Shown here piece after piece: positions 34,281 through 44,319 of a stretch of DNA of 64,000 nucleotides (its first letter is position 1; each line of letters starts with the position of its first letter). The DNA is from Anseranas semipalmata. Taxonomy: Eukaryota > Chordata > Aves > Anseriformes > Anseranatidae. Where the stretch lies: NCBI GenBank assembly GCA_013399115.1, contig VXAA01004389.1, positions 931,199 through 995,198 on the forward strand. The letters run 5' to 3'. A program made the translations under genes and the position numbers. The notes under the pieces were generated by a model. It did not search any database. It was not told the DNA's origin and worked only from the letters and a program-made list of their open reading frames with translations.

Positions 34281-37200
34281 CTGGGCAAAAGCCAAAGACT
34301 TCCCCATGGGGTGGGGAGGATAAAATATTATTAATGAGATTGCTGGTTTATGGTTTCTACTAACTCACTAGCTCTGGAATAGCAGGTGGGAGGAAGGTGG
34401 AAGAGAGAGAGCCTGAAACAATCAACTCTGTTTTCTCAAGAAATAACTCAGTCTCAAAATCCATTTTCTGGTTGCAGCTGAAAGAAAATCATTATAGGAT
34501 CTGGAGGAGGTCACCCATACATACATATAAAAATTATACTCCCAGAAAAGTTATCTAGCTTACACTATTTTTTAAACCTGATCCCAAACCAATTAATTAT
34601 ACCATTCTTTTCTAAGCCAAAGTGAGAAACTGGCACTTTTCTTATTTTTATTTTATACAAAAAAATGTATTGGAAAATAAATAGAAACATTAAAATGCTT
34701 CCCACTATCATTTCATAGAGAATCTATTTTAAAGACAAAGGAATGTGTTAAGAAGACATAGTTTGAGATAGCCACTGTATTGCTCCAACAAAACACAGGC
34801 AAACCAGGTGAGCGGAAAATCAATGAAGTCAGAAAGCTATGCTTGTTTTCTTAGTTAAATAGATTAGGGATGGAAACATCCCAGCGCTTTGTGCCAACCT
34901 CTGATTTACATCTTAAGATCTGTTTGTTTAGATGTCAGTCATTCGCTCTTCAGCTGTCTTCCTGACTACCCCTCTTTTCTTTCTTTAAACTAGCCTACAT
35001 TTTTGGCTGGGGTTCACAAGTAGGTTGCATGTGTTATATAAATTACTACAGATTGTCTTTTTTTTTCCCCTTTCTTCTGTTACATTTCTGTTTTCTGTTT
35101 CTTTTCTATCCATCTTTTTCATTTTTCAGGAGCTTTGTTTTATACTCATACAGAGGGATTTTTGCAGCTTTTCTTTCCCTCTCCTTTCTCTTCTTTACTT
35201 TCCTACCTCATATCTTGTTTCCTATGTATGTTCAACAGTTTTGCAGAGTGAATGAGATGGAAGAAAGTGGCACGATCCTGTCCTCTGATCCTTTGCAAGC
35301 TATGAATGTCACATGGGGAGTCCTAAAACAGAGTGAAGTAGCTTGGATTTTTAACTTTTAATATGTACTCTTGAAAGTACAATACAAACTTCATTTTCAT
35401 TTTCTAGTTTTCCTTTTATCTACCACCATCAAGGGCTTCAGTCTTCCAGGTCCTGCTAATGCCAGGTGACTGAAACAGACATATGCCAGTACTATTTTTA
35501 TTTTGGCTCCCAGCAAAAATGCACCACCTTTGTACATTACACCATGCCCTTCCATTACATTCACAGGTAGATGCTGGGAAAGACAGCCCCGTCTCCAGCC
35601 CACTGACATTATTAACCTCCATGGTGCAGGTTCAGCCTGGCATTTGTACAGCAGAGGTTGTGCTCTGTTATAGCACTTTAATTTGTATTTCTTTTAGAAA
35701 TATCTGGACATGAGAAGAAAGTAAAATCAATCTGTCTCCACCACATTGTGTGCTACCAGTAACAGCAATTATTTCAAGGGCTTCAGATTCCAGATGAACA
35801 ACCTTTTCCTGCCTGCTCCCACACCCTTACACCTCCAGAGAACAGCCTACCAGCGGGGGCTTCAATTGCAGCGATATCATGAACACTAAATTAGATAGAG
35901 GGACTTCAAAGGTCTCCTACATTAAGCACTTTATAATGAGTCCTGGAACAGAAATGGGAGCATATATGTGTCTGCTCCATTCATACCACATTACCTTAGC
36001 AGACCCTTAGAGTCCAAGGTATTTCCAGGCTCTCTGGACTGCCCCTGTGTATTATACCTACCTGATGCTGCCTCTGTGAGCATCTCTAAGTTAGCCTACT
36101 TAGATCAATGGCTTGGCTGCTCAGACTGCCACTGCAGAGCTGACAGAGTGCAATTCCTCCTTGATCATGGTATTCGCCATCCTGGGGTGAGCAGAAGCAT
36201 TTTTCAGCTGTAGAGATGGGGAAGAAGTTCCTCTCAAATCCCAAGCTGCTTTGAAAATAAAAGAGAGCACAGTCATTTTTTTTCTGTTTTTATCTATTAT
36301 AACCTTCATGTTCTATACATCAAAAGATCATTTTTCTGTGTATTTATAAGCAGATTAGAAAAAAAAAAAAAGAAAGAAAAAGAAAGAGAAACCCCTCCTA
36401 CCTAGCTCCTTATTCTTTCTTTCTCCTTTTCTTTTCTGACTTTTACTCTGTGTATGTGTATGGATTTTCTTCAACTGTTATTGAAGAAGCTCCTGGAAGG
36501 CTTAGGAGAAGTAAAAAGATTAATCTTAAAGCCCTGCTTGCTGCTCACTTAGTGTTATACAGCAGGAAAGTTTTCCTTGTTAATGACAATGTTTGAATAA
36601 AAATCATTTTGTTGTCCATGGCTGCTTGTAGCTAGCATCCTTTTATCCAAGAAGAGTGTGAACAAGTCTTCCAGTTTACCCTGAAATTATTTAGGAAGTA
36701 GTTTGTTTTTTTTTGATTGGAGAAGGAGAATAGTTCTCAGAATACCTGGAGTCTGTGGGCAATATAAACACCTACATAGGTTTACAGAGAGCCCTCTGCT
36801 GAGCAGAATAGCTTTGTGGTATTTGGGGAAATTTCCTGACAGACAGTACATGGAGCTTCTGTGTGACATGCTATCCTGCTGTTTATTAAAGCAAAAGGTA
36901 TGGGTCTGTCCAGAAAATGACTAAAGCCTGGCATATTAAAAAAGCCCCACAAGAACAAGGATGATCAAAATACCTTTGAAGATTTTGTTGTTCCAGGTCA
37001 TTACCTTGAGATTTCTTGCAGTCCTTTTCCTGTCTTGTGACAAAATGCAAAATACTTTGTGGTACTGCTTAACTAACTCTCTACAATGGAGTTCTAGCAG
37101 CTAACATCACAGTGGTAGAATCAGTGAAACACTGCTCTGGTTTTTATGTTGTTGCACACTGAGCTGAGTTGTATTCTGAATTTCTTGGTGATTTCATGTG

Positions 37201-38058
37201 TGCTACCAGCCTGTTCTACCCAGTTACTTCTGATATGCATAGCAGCATATTCCAAAACCACCATATTCCCCGGGAGCTTTGGCAGTCAGAAAAGAAATCA
37301 AGTTTCCAGTTGTTTAACTGGGAAAATTAGTTCTGTTAAAATAATGTTTCAACTGGAAGGAAGAGCAATCATAATTTTCTGAAAGCAAAAAGTAATAAAT
37401 GGCTTCTTCTTCCAGAGGTTTGTTTTGTTTTGTTTTTCTTTTTGTCCTGCAACACATCACAGCCCTTTAATGTAATTCTGTTTTCTCCATTTTAATCAGT
37501 TTATCCTCTGTCTAACTACGACATTTCTCTGCCTGCCTGTCTTTTCCTTTTATCTTTAGGCAAAATTATTACAAAATAGGAAAACCAAAAGGAAAACATG
37601 ACAAACCAAAGCTGGATTTTCAATTAAGTCCATTAACAAGGACAATTAACAAGACCATCACTAAATAAGAGCATCTTGCTGGAGATATTTTTGTTTTGAA
37701 AGAGCAATTTCTCTTTAGATAAGAATCTCCTTTTCTATTTAGTTTGATCAGTACCATTAATGAGCAAAAAGATCATCATATTCAACACAACCAGTTTTCA
37801 TTCCATGCATTCTGTAGTAAGTAACATAAGATTTTTACTCAATAGGACTACTGCCCCTTGTTTTGTTGGCTTTGTTCTAGTAAGATGGCACCCTCTGTTT
37901 CTGAAGTGTTTGTTCTCTTTGCCACCTGTAAGGAATGATATACAGCAGGCTTAGAGAAATTAGGAGCTTTCAGACACTGGCGAAGCAACATGCCCCCCTG
38001 CAAATTAACCTAATTTCCTGAGTTTGGCTAAACAGGAGAATCACAAGGCTGTGACATA

Positions 38059-38079
38059 AGAGAGAGAGAGAGAGAGAGA
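38059..38079. repeat. (AG)n microsatellite
   Basis: About ten AG units. Confidence 0.95.
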
Positions 38080-38141
38080 TTCTCTGGCCTTCCTGTCACT
38101 TTCACCAATTTCTTTCTGGCTTCATGTCTGTTTGCCCAGTT

Positions 38142-38183
38142 TAATAATAAGAATTCATAATAATAATAATAATAACAATAATA
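38142..38183. repeat. (TAA)n imperfect microsatellite
   Basis: TAA units are interrupted by GAATTC and one AAC unit. Confidence 0.9.
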
Positions 38184-38189
38184 CAGCTT

Positions 38190-39945
38190 CAAAAGTAGCA
38201 TAAGAAACAAAGTCCAAAGCCATTAATTATAATGCTACTGTTAAAGCTACTTGTTCTCCAGGCAAGATCATGTCTTTCTATAAAAGATAGAGTTGAATTC
38301 TTAATAGGTTAGAACCCTTGCGGAAGCCCTGGCTGTTCTGACACCACCATTACGTTACTGTGAAAAATTGTCCTCTCTGCATATGGATCGATGTTCTATC
38401 TAAACAAAGTTACGAAATGCAGTGTTCCTATAGCAGCTTTATGAAAACACACCGCTTCTGCTAGGTCAAACTTTTTGATAGTGTGACAACTGGAGCGCAG
38501 TTTAGTAAAATACCATGTAGCTTCCTTGAATCTGAAGTTCAGACTTTTGGTGCACCAAATGGCCAGTGCTGTGCTGGAGATTTTTCTGCACAAGGATCAC
38601 ATGGCTCATTTTCTTCCATTCAGTAAGTGACTAGCAAATGGAGGAGTGAGCTGACAAAGTGTTACAAATCTTGAAGTGAAAGATAATCTCTCTTGAAAGT
38701 GCCAGGGACACGGTGGTGTTCCTTATCCCCCTTGATCAAGATTTAACATCCAATGTTTCTCACAGCAGAAGCTCAACTTGTCAAAGAGGTAAGCTTTTGA
38801 AACTGACACCCAGCAGGCTATTTGTTTTCAATACAAAATGATACAGCTAGTAGGATGTGGGGTTTTTTGTTTTTTTGTTGTTGTTGTTGTTGTTGTTGTT
38901 TTTGTTTTTTTTTGGTTTGGTTTGGTTTTTTTGTTTGCTTTTTGTTTGTTTGTTTGTTTGTTTGTTTTTTCCAAATGGTTGTCTGATTTAAATCCCTAAA
39001 GGAAATGACCACCCATGCTAGTGCAAGATTGTCTCTTAGATGCAAACAAGTAGTCTCTTTTTTTGCAACCTAATTCCTCTAGTGGCTGGAGCCTCTGATA
39101 TTCCTATTGGTAACTATCTGGTTGGTAATATTTTAGAACACCACTCTATCTAATACTCTTCAGAACTTAAATTCTGTTCTCTCTATGGATACATCTGATG
39201 AGCAATCGTTTCACAGTGCTGAGGTATTTAATTGCACATCCCAGGGTGCATGAAATTATTTCAGACCTCTCTTTTCTCTTGTTTTCTGCCACAGTGTTGC
39301 CAAATAGCTGCTTGGTTTTATAAAGCAATTAAAACAATGGGATCAAACAATTCATCATTTCAGTATTGGTTATAACTGTTTGATGGAAGAGGCTATGTGG
39401 CAGTATCTGGGGACAGGCAGTTTGCATGGTCAGTTGCTGTTATTGGAAAATGTCAAAGTCATGTCTGAGATGATGGATTGTGTTGTCCCTTAAAAAGATG
39501 TTAGCTGCATGCTAGCCTTCATTGGTCTTCAGAAAAATGTTGGCCCTTAGAAGAATCATTTCATTTTTGACATACTGCAAAAACTATATGACTCAGCAGA
39601 GTGAAATGCCCTCTAGATACAATATCCATCAGCAACTATTCATTAGTTCAATAGTACACAGTATACAGTTCATATCAAACAAATCCTGGCTGGCTTGGCC
39701 CATTAGGTAGAAATCTCACCATGGGTGAAATCTTGTTTCCGCAAAGTAGATCTCCTTTCAATTCTGGTGGTCACAAGGCCTCATCTAACACCTATGTGGA
39801 CAGGTAGTCTTAGACAACAGTTTACTCCAAAATAAAATGAACAAGCAGACACACACTTACAGAGCTCCTATGAGATACAGGACCTTTTTCCTCTTGTGAA
39901 GAGGCTGTATCTTTATAAAATAAATATCTGCCTTGCAGCAAGTTC
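38190..39945. other. Non-coding, no recognised gene
   Basis: Unique AT-rich DNA apart from the G/T simple-repeat tract at 38860-38970. No paired splice sites around a protein-like frame were found. Confidence 0.5.
38860..38970. repeat. (GTT)n/(GTTT)n low-complexity tract
   Basis: About 110 bp made only of G and T apart from one C, comprising GTT repeats, GGTTT repeats and GTTT repeats in succession. On the minus strand it yields a Gln/Lys/Asn-rich spurious frame. Confidence 0.95.
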
Positions 39946-39949
39946 CCCA

Positions 39950-40004
39950 CAGAAATCAATGGAAATTTTTTACTAGAGTTCACTAAGCCAAGACTCCACC
40001 CTGG
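39950..40004. mobile_element. Possible palindromic MITE relic
   Basis: AGAAATCAATGGAAATTTTT, then AGAGTTCACTAAGCCAAGAC, resembles a common sauropsid motif in which 'CAATGGGAGTTTTGCCATTGA' is followed by 'GGGCCAGGATT'. It is short and diverged, so the call is tentative. Confidence 0.3.
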
Positions 40005-40260
40005 TAAACAATTTAAACAAATGATAATCAATTTCTTTGACAAATCCCTTGGACTATTTACTCTAAATAGACAGGAAATATCCTGACTTGGCAGGACTTT
40101 CATCTTATACATGTAACTTCCACCCTGTAACTTTCACTTCTGCAATGATTATAAAAATAGCTAACTAACCACTAATGTCATCTTGCCTGTGCTGCATTCC
40201 CTCATGATACTGGTAATAATTATAAGGGAGTCTTCACGGCAGCATTTTAGCAAAGCATAT

Positions 40261-40346
40261 GGGGCTGATTTTATGAGATTTTGGGAATCTCTTGTTTTCA
40301 TAGACTTCAGTTGGAGCTGTTAGAGCTCAACACTTCCAAAAACTGC
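40261..40346. mobile_element. Relic of a second palindromic MITE-like repeat
   Basis: GGGGCTGATTTTATGAGATT leads to CATAGACTTCAGTTGGAGCT and GTTAGAGCTCAACACTTCC. This follows the order of another widespread amniote palindrome (GGGCCTGATCCTGC..., CATTGAAGTCAATGGGAGCT, GAGGGTGCTCAGCACCT), as I recall it. The copy is diverged. Confidence 0.5.
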
Positions 40347-40950
40347 GTTAGATGCTCCATTATGTTTAGTAGGATGCTGCAGGCAATGATTTATATTTTC
40401 ATGTTATCTATCACCTTAAGGGAGTAATAAAGTATATTACCAGATGATTGGACTGCAGTAGACTGGAAACTCCCTACTGTATTGTATTCAGTACACTTTT
40501 GGATTGAAACATGCCAGCTGGTTCAGAGTATTTAGCAGAATTACATTTTATCAAAGGACAGGAAGTAGAGTATGGTATCCCATTGCAATGCCAGGTAGAA
40601 TTTAAAATATTGGAATTTAATTACCCAAGTTGTATTAGGGTAGCAGTTCTCTATCTCCTTTAATCCAGCTCATTATCATTTGAGAGAAGAGACTTCTGAG
40701 TCAAACACAATTGCTGGTAATTAACTGCTGGTGATACTAGTGGTCTCTGGGGGCAGTTTTATTCAGCTTTTGTAATGTTGAAAGAGAAAGACCCAAAACA
40801 GAACCATTTAAAGGAACAAGAGATGAATAAAAGAAAATCTACTTTGCGGAAGGTCTTTCACATCACTTTAAATCAATTACTGAAACACTTTGCAGTAACA
40901 TACAGTTGAGGCCTAGTATTTTGCGGACAATAATATTTTGCAGCAATACA

Positions 40951-40977
40951 AGAGAGTTCAGTGCATCTGAACTCTCT
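40951..40977. other. Perfect 11-bp inverted repeat (hairpin)
   Basis: AGAGAGTTCAG, a five-base loop (TGCAT), and the exact complement CTGAACTCTCT. Flanks do not extend the stem, so a microRNA precursor is unlikely. Confidence 0.85.
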
Positions 40978-41450
40978 ACTCCAAAACAAAAAACACTAAC
41001 AGAATGGATGCATTTAGGAAGGAGCAAGCTGTCTTAAAACTCCTGTTTGTTTTCTGAGGAGGAAGAAAAACCCTGAGACTCATTTATCGTATGAGATCTA
41101 CAAAAGAGCTTTGTCCCATTCTCCATAGCAGCAAATTCTGCACCATATTTCAGATGGACAGTGATCAGTCAGCCAGCAGTTACTATATATAATTAGGCAT
41201 GCTAAAGAAATCTTGGAACAAATCCTCAGCCATGATGTTTGACACAAGCAGAAACCAAAGTTAAATATTTTCTGTATACAATTCCCCAGAAAGAATATTT
41301 TAAGCTTTATAACATAAGATAAATGTTAGTTCGTTGTTTCTTGTTACTATAACATAGCACACTTTTCTACAGCTCTAGAAAAAAAGATGAGTAACTTTTA
41401 CTATGTTATTGATCAGGAGCCTAAATGGAAAGATTTCCACTTAAGTTTTT

Positions 41451-41760
41451 CATAGGATCATACAATCACTGAATATCCCGAGTTGGAAGGGACCCACAAG
41501 GATCATCGAGTCCAACTCCTGGCTCCACACAGGACCACCCAAAAATCAGACCATGTGTCTGAGAGTGTTATCCAAACACTTCTTGAACTCCAGCAGGCTC
41601 AGTGCCATGACCACTGCCCTGAGGAGCCTGTTCCAGTGCCCGACCAACCTCTCGGTGAAGAACCTTTTTCTAACATCCAGCCTGAACTTGCCCTGTTGCA
41701 GCCTCATGCCATTCCCTTACGTTCTATTACTGGTCACCAAAGAGAAGAGATCAGCATCAT
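41451..41760 (-). mobile_element. CR1 LINE 3' fragment
   Basis: The + strand reads the complement of the avian CR1 3' end. It runs CATAGGATCATACAATCACT (complement of the ATTCTATGATT tail), GAGTTGGAAGGGACCCACAA, CATCGAGTCCAACTCCTGGC, TGAGGAGCCTGTTCCAGTGC, CTCGGTGAAGAACCTTTTTC and AGAGAAGAGATCAGC. It is 5'-truncated at about 41760, as most CR1 copies are. The match to the modern CR1 consensus is good, so it is much younger than the L3-type copy at 16.3-18.8 kb. The + strand open frame 41483-41794 lies antisense to it and is not a gene. Confidence 0.95.
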
Positions 41761-41764
41761 AATT

Positions 41765-42375
41765 TTTGGAGTTTTCCAGTCTTATATAGAGTGAGCTGGC
41801 TATGTGTGCTTCTTCCCTGTGACAGGTTGGTGGGCCATGTGTGAGAAATCTTATCTCCACTTCTCTACCTACCAGGAAATGCATTCACATTGTCTTTATA
41901 TATCAATAGTGAATGACGACTATTTTGTTCTCACAAAAATAAAAAGATGATTCAGATCAAAAAATAATGAATGGCTGACCTACCTGTCAACTTTAGGTAT
42001 CAGGGTTTTTTAGTGCCTGCTTTTCAATGTGTAGTTGACTTGTTTGTGCACAGCTGCACAACTTGTCTTAAGCTTACCTCTCAAGGTTTACTTCTCCACT
42101 CATGTATCCATAACCTCAGAAGATTATCTATCTTTCATCCACTAAAAACAAAACAAAACAACAACAACAACAAAAAAACCACAGGCAAACACAACTTAAC
42201 AGATTGCCTTTACACATAGCCTGAAAAATTAACAAACTTAAACTGCAAATCGGTAGGGGAGATGAGTTCTAAAACAGATGCTTATTTGTTCAAAATGTCC
42301 TGCTATCACTCCCTGGTGGAGCATGCTAAAAACTTTTGCCAAGAGTGTATCACCACACAATTTAATCAACACATT
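41765..42375. other. Non-coding, with a (CAA) repeat
   Basis: Unique sequence with an AAAAC/CAA simple repeat at 42145-42178. No exon was recognised. Confidence 0.5.
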
Positions 42376-42379
42376 GGTC

Positions 42380-42515
42380 AGTTGTTTGCATAAAAGAGTA
42401 ATGTGGCACTTAGTCTCCCTGTGGACCTCAGCATACCCATCTGTAAAATGCATACTGTGTTGTAAAATTCATATAAAGCCTTACAAGGGTTTTGTAAAGC
42501 TAAGCAAATTAATGT
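42380..42515 (+). mobile_element. MIR-type SINE fragment
   Basis: GGCACTTAGTCTCCCTGTGG, CCTCAGCATACCCATCTG, TAAAATG, then ACAAGGGTTTTGTAAAGC and TAAGCAAATTAATG. This matches the second half of MIR in order (AAGTCACTTAACCTCTCTGT, CCTCAGTTTACCCATCTG, TAAAATG, ACAGGGTTGTTGTGAGGC, TAAATAAATTAATG). It is one of the clearest ancient SINE matches in the window. Confidence 0.7.
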
Positions 42516-42519
42516 CAAG

Positions 42520-43900
42520 CAGCCAGCTAAAATTTGCTCTTTAAGTGAAATTAATTTATCCAAACCTTGACAGGAAGAAGATTTCTTAATATTTTTTATA
42601 AAGGTCCTATAGCCATCATGCTGTCCATTTATTATTTATACATCAAAACCAAACCATAGGAGAGAAATAAGCAAGCCAGAGAGCTTGAAAATAATAGCTG
42701 TAGCTTGGAAAAGAGGTCTCATTAGGGAGACAAAAAAGGAGTACAGAGTCAGTGGAACTAAAGAACAATTTGTAACATTGTGGTTGCATATTTGGCAACA
42801 GTATGAAATGATACTGGATGATCATCATCACTTTGCCATAGCATCTAATCTTCCTGGGAAATAAATATATGATTTGGGTTTAGAAAGATTCTTGCTCAGC
42901 ACAGAGACCAGAATCTGACCATCTCTGAGACAAAACTGTGAAATCTCCTTCTTTTATAAAGCTTTCCTTGCCAGCTAAGAACACCTTTCATAATTATTTC
43001 TTACTTTCTTTACCATCCTTGCAAAACAGAGCAGACATCCATCAAATTTATTCAGAGATGGTTAGGACATGAAAGGAATCAGAGATTTTGTAATTCCTGC
43101 TGGGGGTCTCTGCCTTGATTTTGCAATTGACAGAGGAGCTACTGAGTATGGAAGGTGTAAAGTGACTGCCACTTATCATATGCTGAAATAAAAGGAATAT
43201 GCCTCCTCTTACCCATGTGTATTAAGCTGTACAATGATTGAAGAGGGTTAGTAAAAGAAACAAAGGAGCTTGCCTGTCACAAAAGAAATGGCAAAGGATT
43301 CATCAAGTCCTGGACTGTTCAGCACACTGAGGATGAAGAGGAGCTCCCCCACCCACTGGAGGCAGTGCTATCTTCATAAGTTCATGGTTCGACACCATGG
43401 ATCTCCAGGTGGGTCAAGATTATAGAGATACACCAACCTGGAGGACTCCATGCTGTTGAGCTGTTCACAAGCAGCGGAAGCCAATAACATCTTCTCAGCT
43501 ACCACGTTATTTTCCGTCTGCCTCTGGAACACTTCTGACTGCATTGTTTGCACATACTTTGGAGGAAATTACCCATGGAGAAAACCGAAAGCCTTCCACA
43601 AATGACAAGAATGATCTGACTATCTCTCTGTTGAGGACTAATGTACAATCAATATGCATATACATATGTATATAGCTGATATATAGCTCAGGAAATTTCC
43701 AGGTTGTTAGCAAGCATGTGTATGCATGTGTGCATGTGTGCACTTGCTTCTGTAATGGATTTTCTTTGATTTTTCTGTGAATACTGTAAATTTCCATTCA
43801 CTGTCAAAGGGAGAGGCTGAATGGGCAAATGATGTCCTCCGTGGCAAAATTAAAATATTATGTGGATAGCTATCTAAAGCAAATAAATCAGGCATGTTCT
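42520..43900. other. Non-coding, no recognised element
   Basis: Unique AT-rich DNA. Around 43650-43690 there is a cluster of short palindromes (ATATGCATAT, TACATATGTA), and at 43716-43742 a TGTGTGCATG-type repeat. No exon was recognised. Confidence 0.5.
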
Positions 43901-43905
43901 GAAAG

Positions 43906-44317
43906 GGTATGCCTACACTAGCAAAAAGTAACGGGTGGTATGAGCCTTTTCGCAAGCCCATACCTGCCTTCCATCCACAGTGATTACCTGTAGGGGTGTT
44001 AGGAACTCCAGATTTAGGTTAATATATGATTTTAGGTTAATCATAGATTTAGATTAATCCATGAATGAGCCCAAGCCCATCCCCAGTCTGTGCACAGACC
44101 CAAACTCTTGTTTAAAGTGATATAGACAGACCAGGCTGTGGTGAGGTTCAGCAAGCTACACTCTCACAACACCAGCAGATATATGAAATACAGCTTTTTC
44201 CATGTATAGTGTGGACATTTGAGCTATAAACACCAGTGTGGATGGAAATTTTTGAAGTCATGGGCATCCTTACACCCACTTTTGAGCCCTCATTTCAGCT
44301 GGCTGTGTAGACATACC
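43906..44317. mobile_element. Terminal-inverted-repeat element (MITE-like)
   Basis: The left end GGTATGCCTACAC and the right end GTGTAGACATACC are inverted repeats of 13 bp with one mismatch, enclosing about 410 bp. The ends match a palindromic non-autonomous DNA element common in turtle and crocodile genomes (GGGTATGTCTACACTGCA...), as I recall it, and the interior keeps a GAGCCCAAGCCC segment of similar type. No clear target-site duplication remains. No transposase is encoded. An internal degenerate tandem triplication lies at 44010-44062. Confidence 0.6.
44010..44062. repeat. Three-copy degenerate 17-18 bp tandem repeat
   Basis: Three successive units of the form GATTTAGGTTAAT plus A/T/C-rich spacer, differing at a few positions. 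It lies within the TIR element and may be a secondary expansion. Confidence 0.7.
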
Positions 44318-44319
44318 TA

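Larger units (their letters stand above)
30310..38055. other. Non-coding AT-rich region
   Basis: Nearly 8 kb of unique AT-rich sequence with simple repeats but no recognisable exon. Open frames at 33902-34150 and 35025-35361 lack family resemblance, and the latter is driven by a pyrimidine tract encoding Phe/Leu/Ser. Pyrimidine-rich DNA runs from about 35055 to 35220. Confidence 0.5.

Noticed and set aside
35025..35361. 110-codon Phe/Leu/Ser-rich frame resembling a membrane protein
   Set aside because: The hydrophobic run is produced by a pyrimidine-rich tract, not by a membrane-protein gene.
41483..41794. 103-codon open frame on +
   Set aside because: It lies antisense to a CR1 3' end, a frequent false gene in bird annotation.
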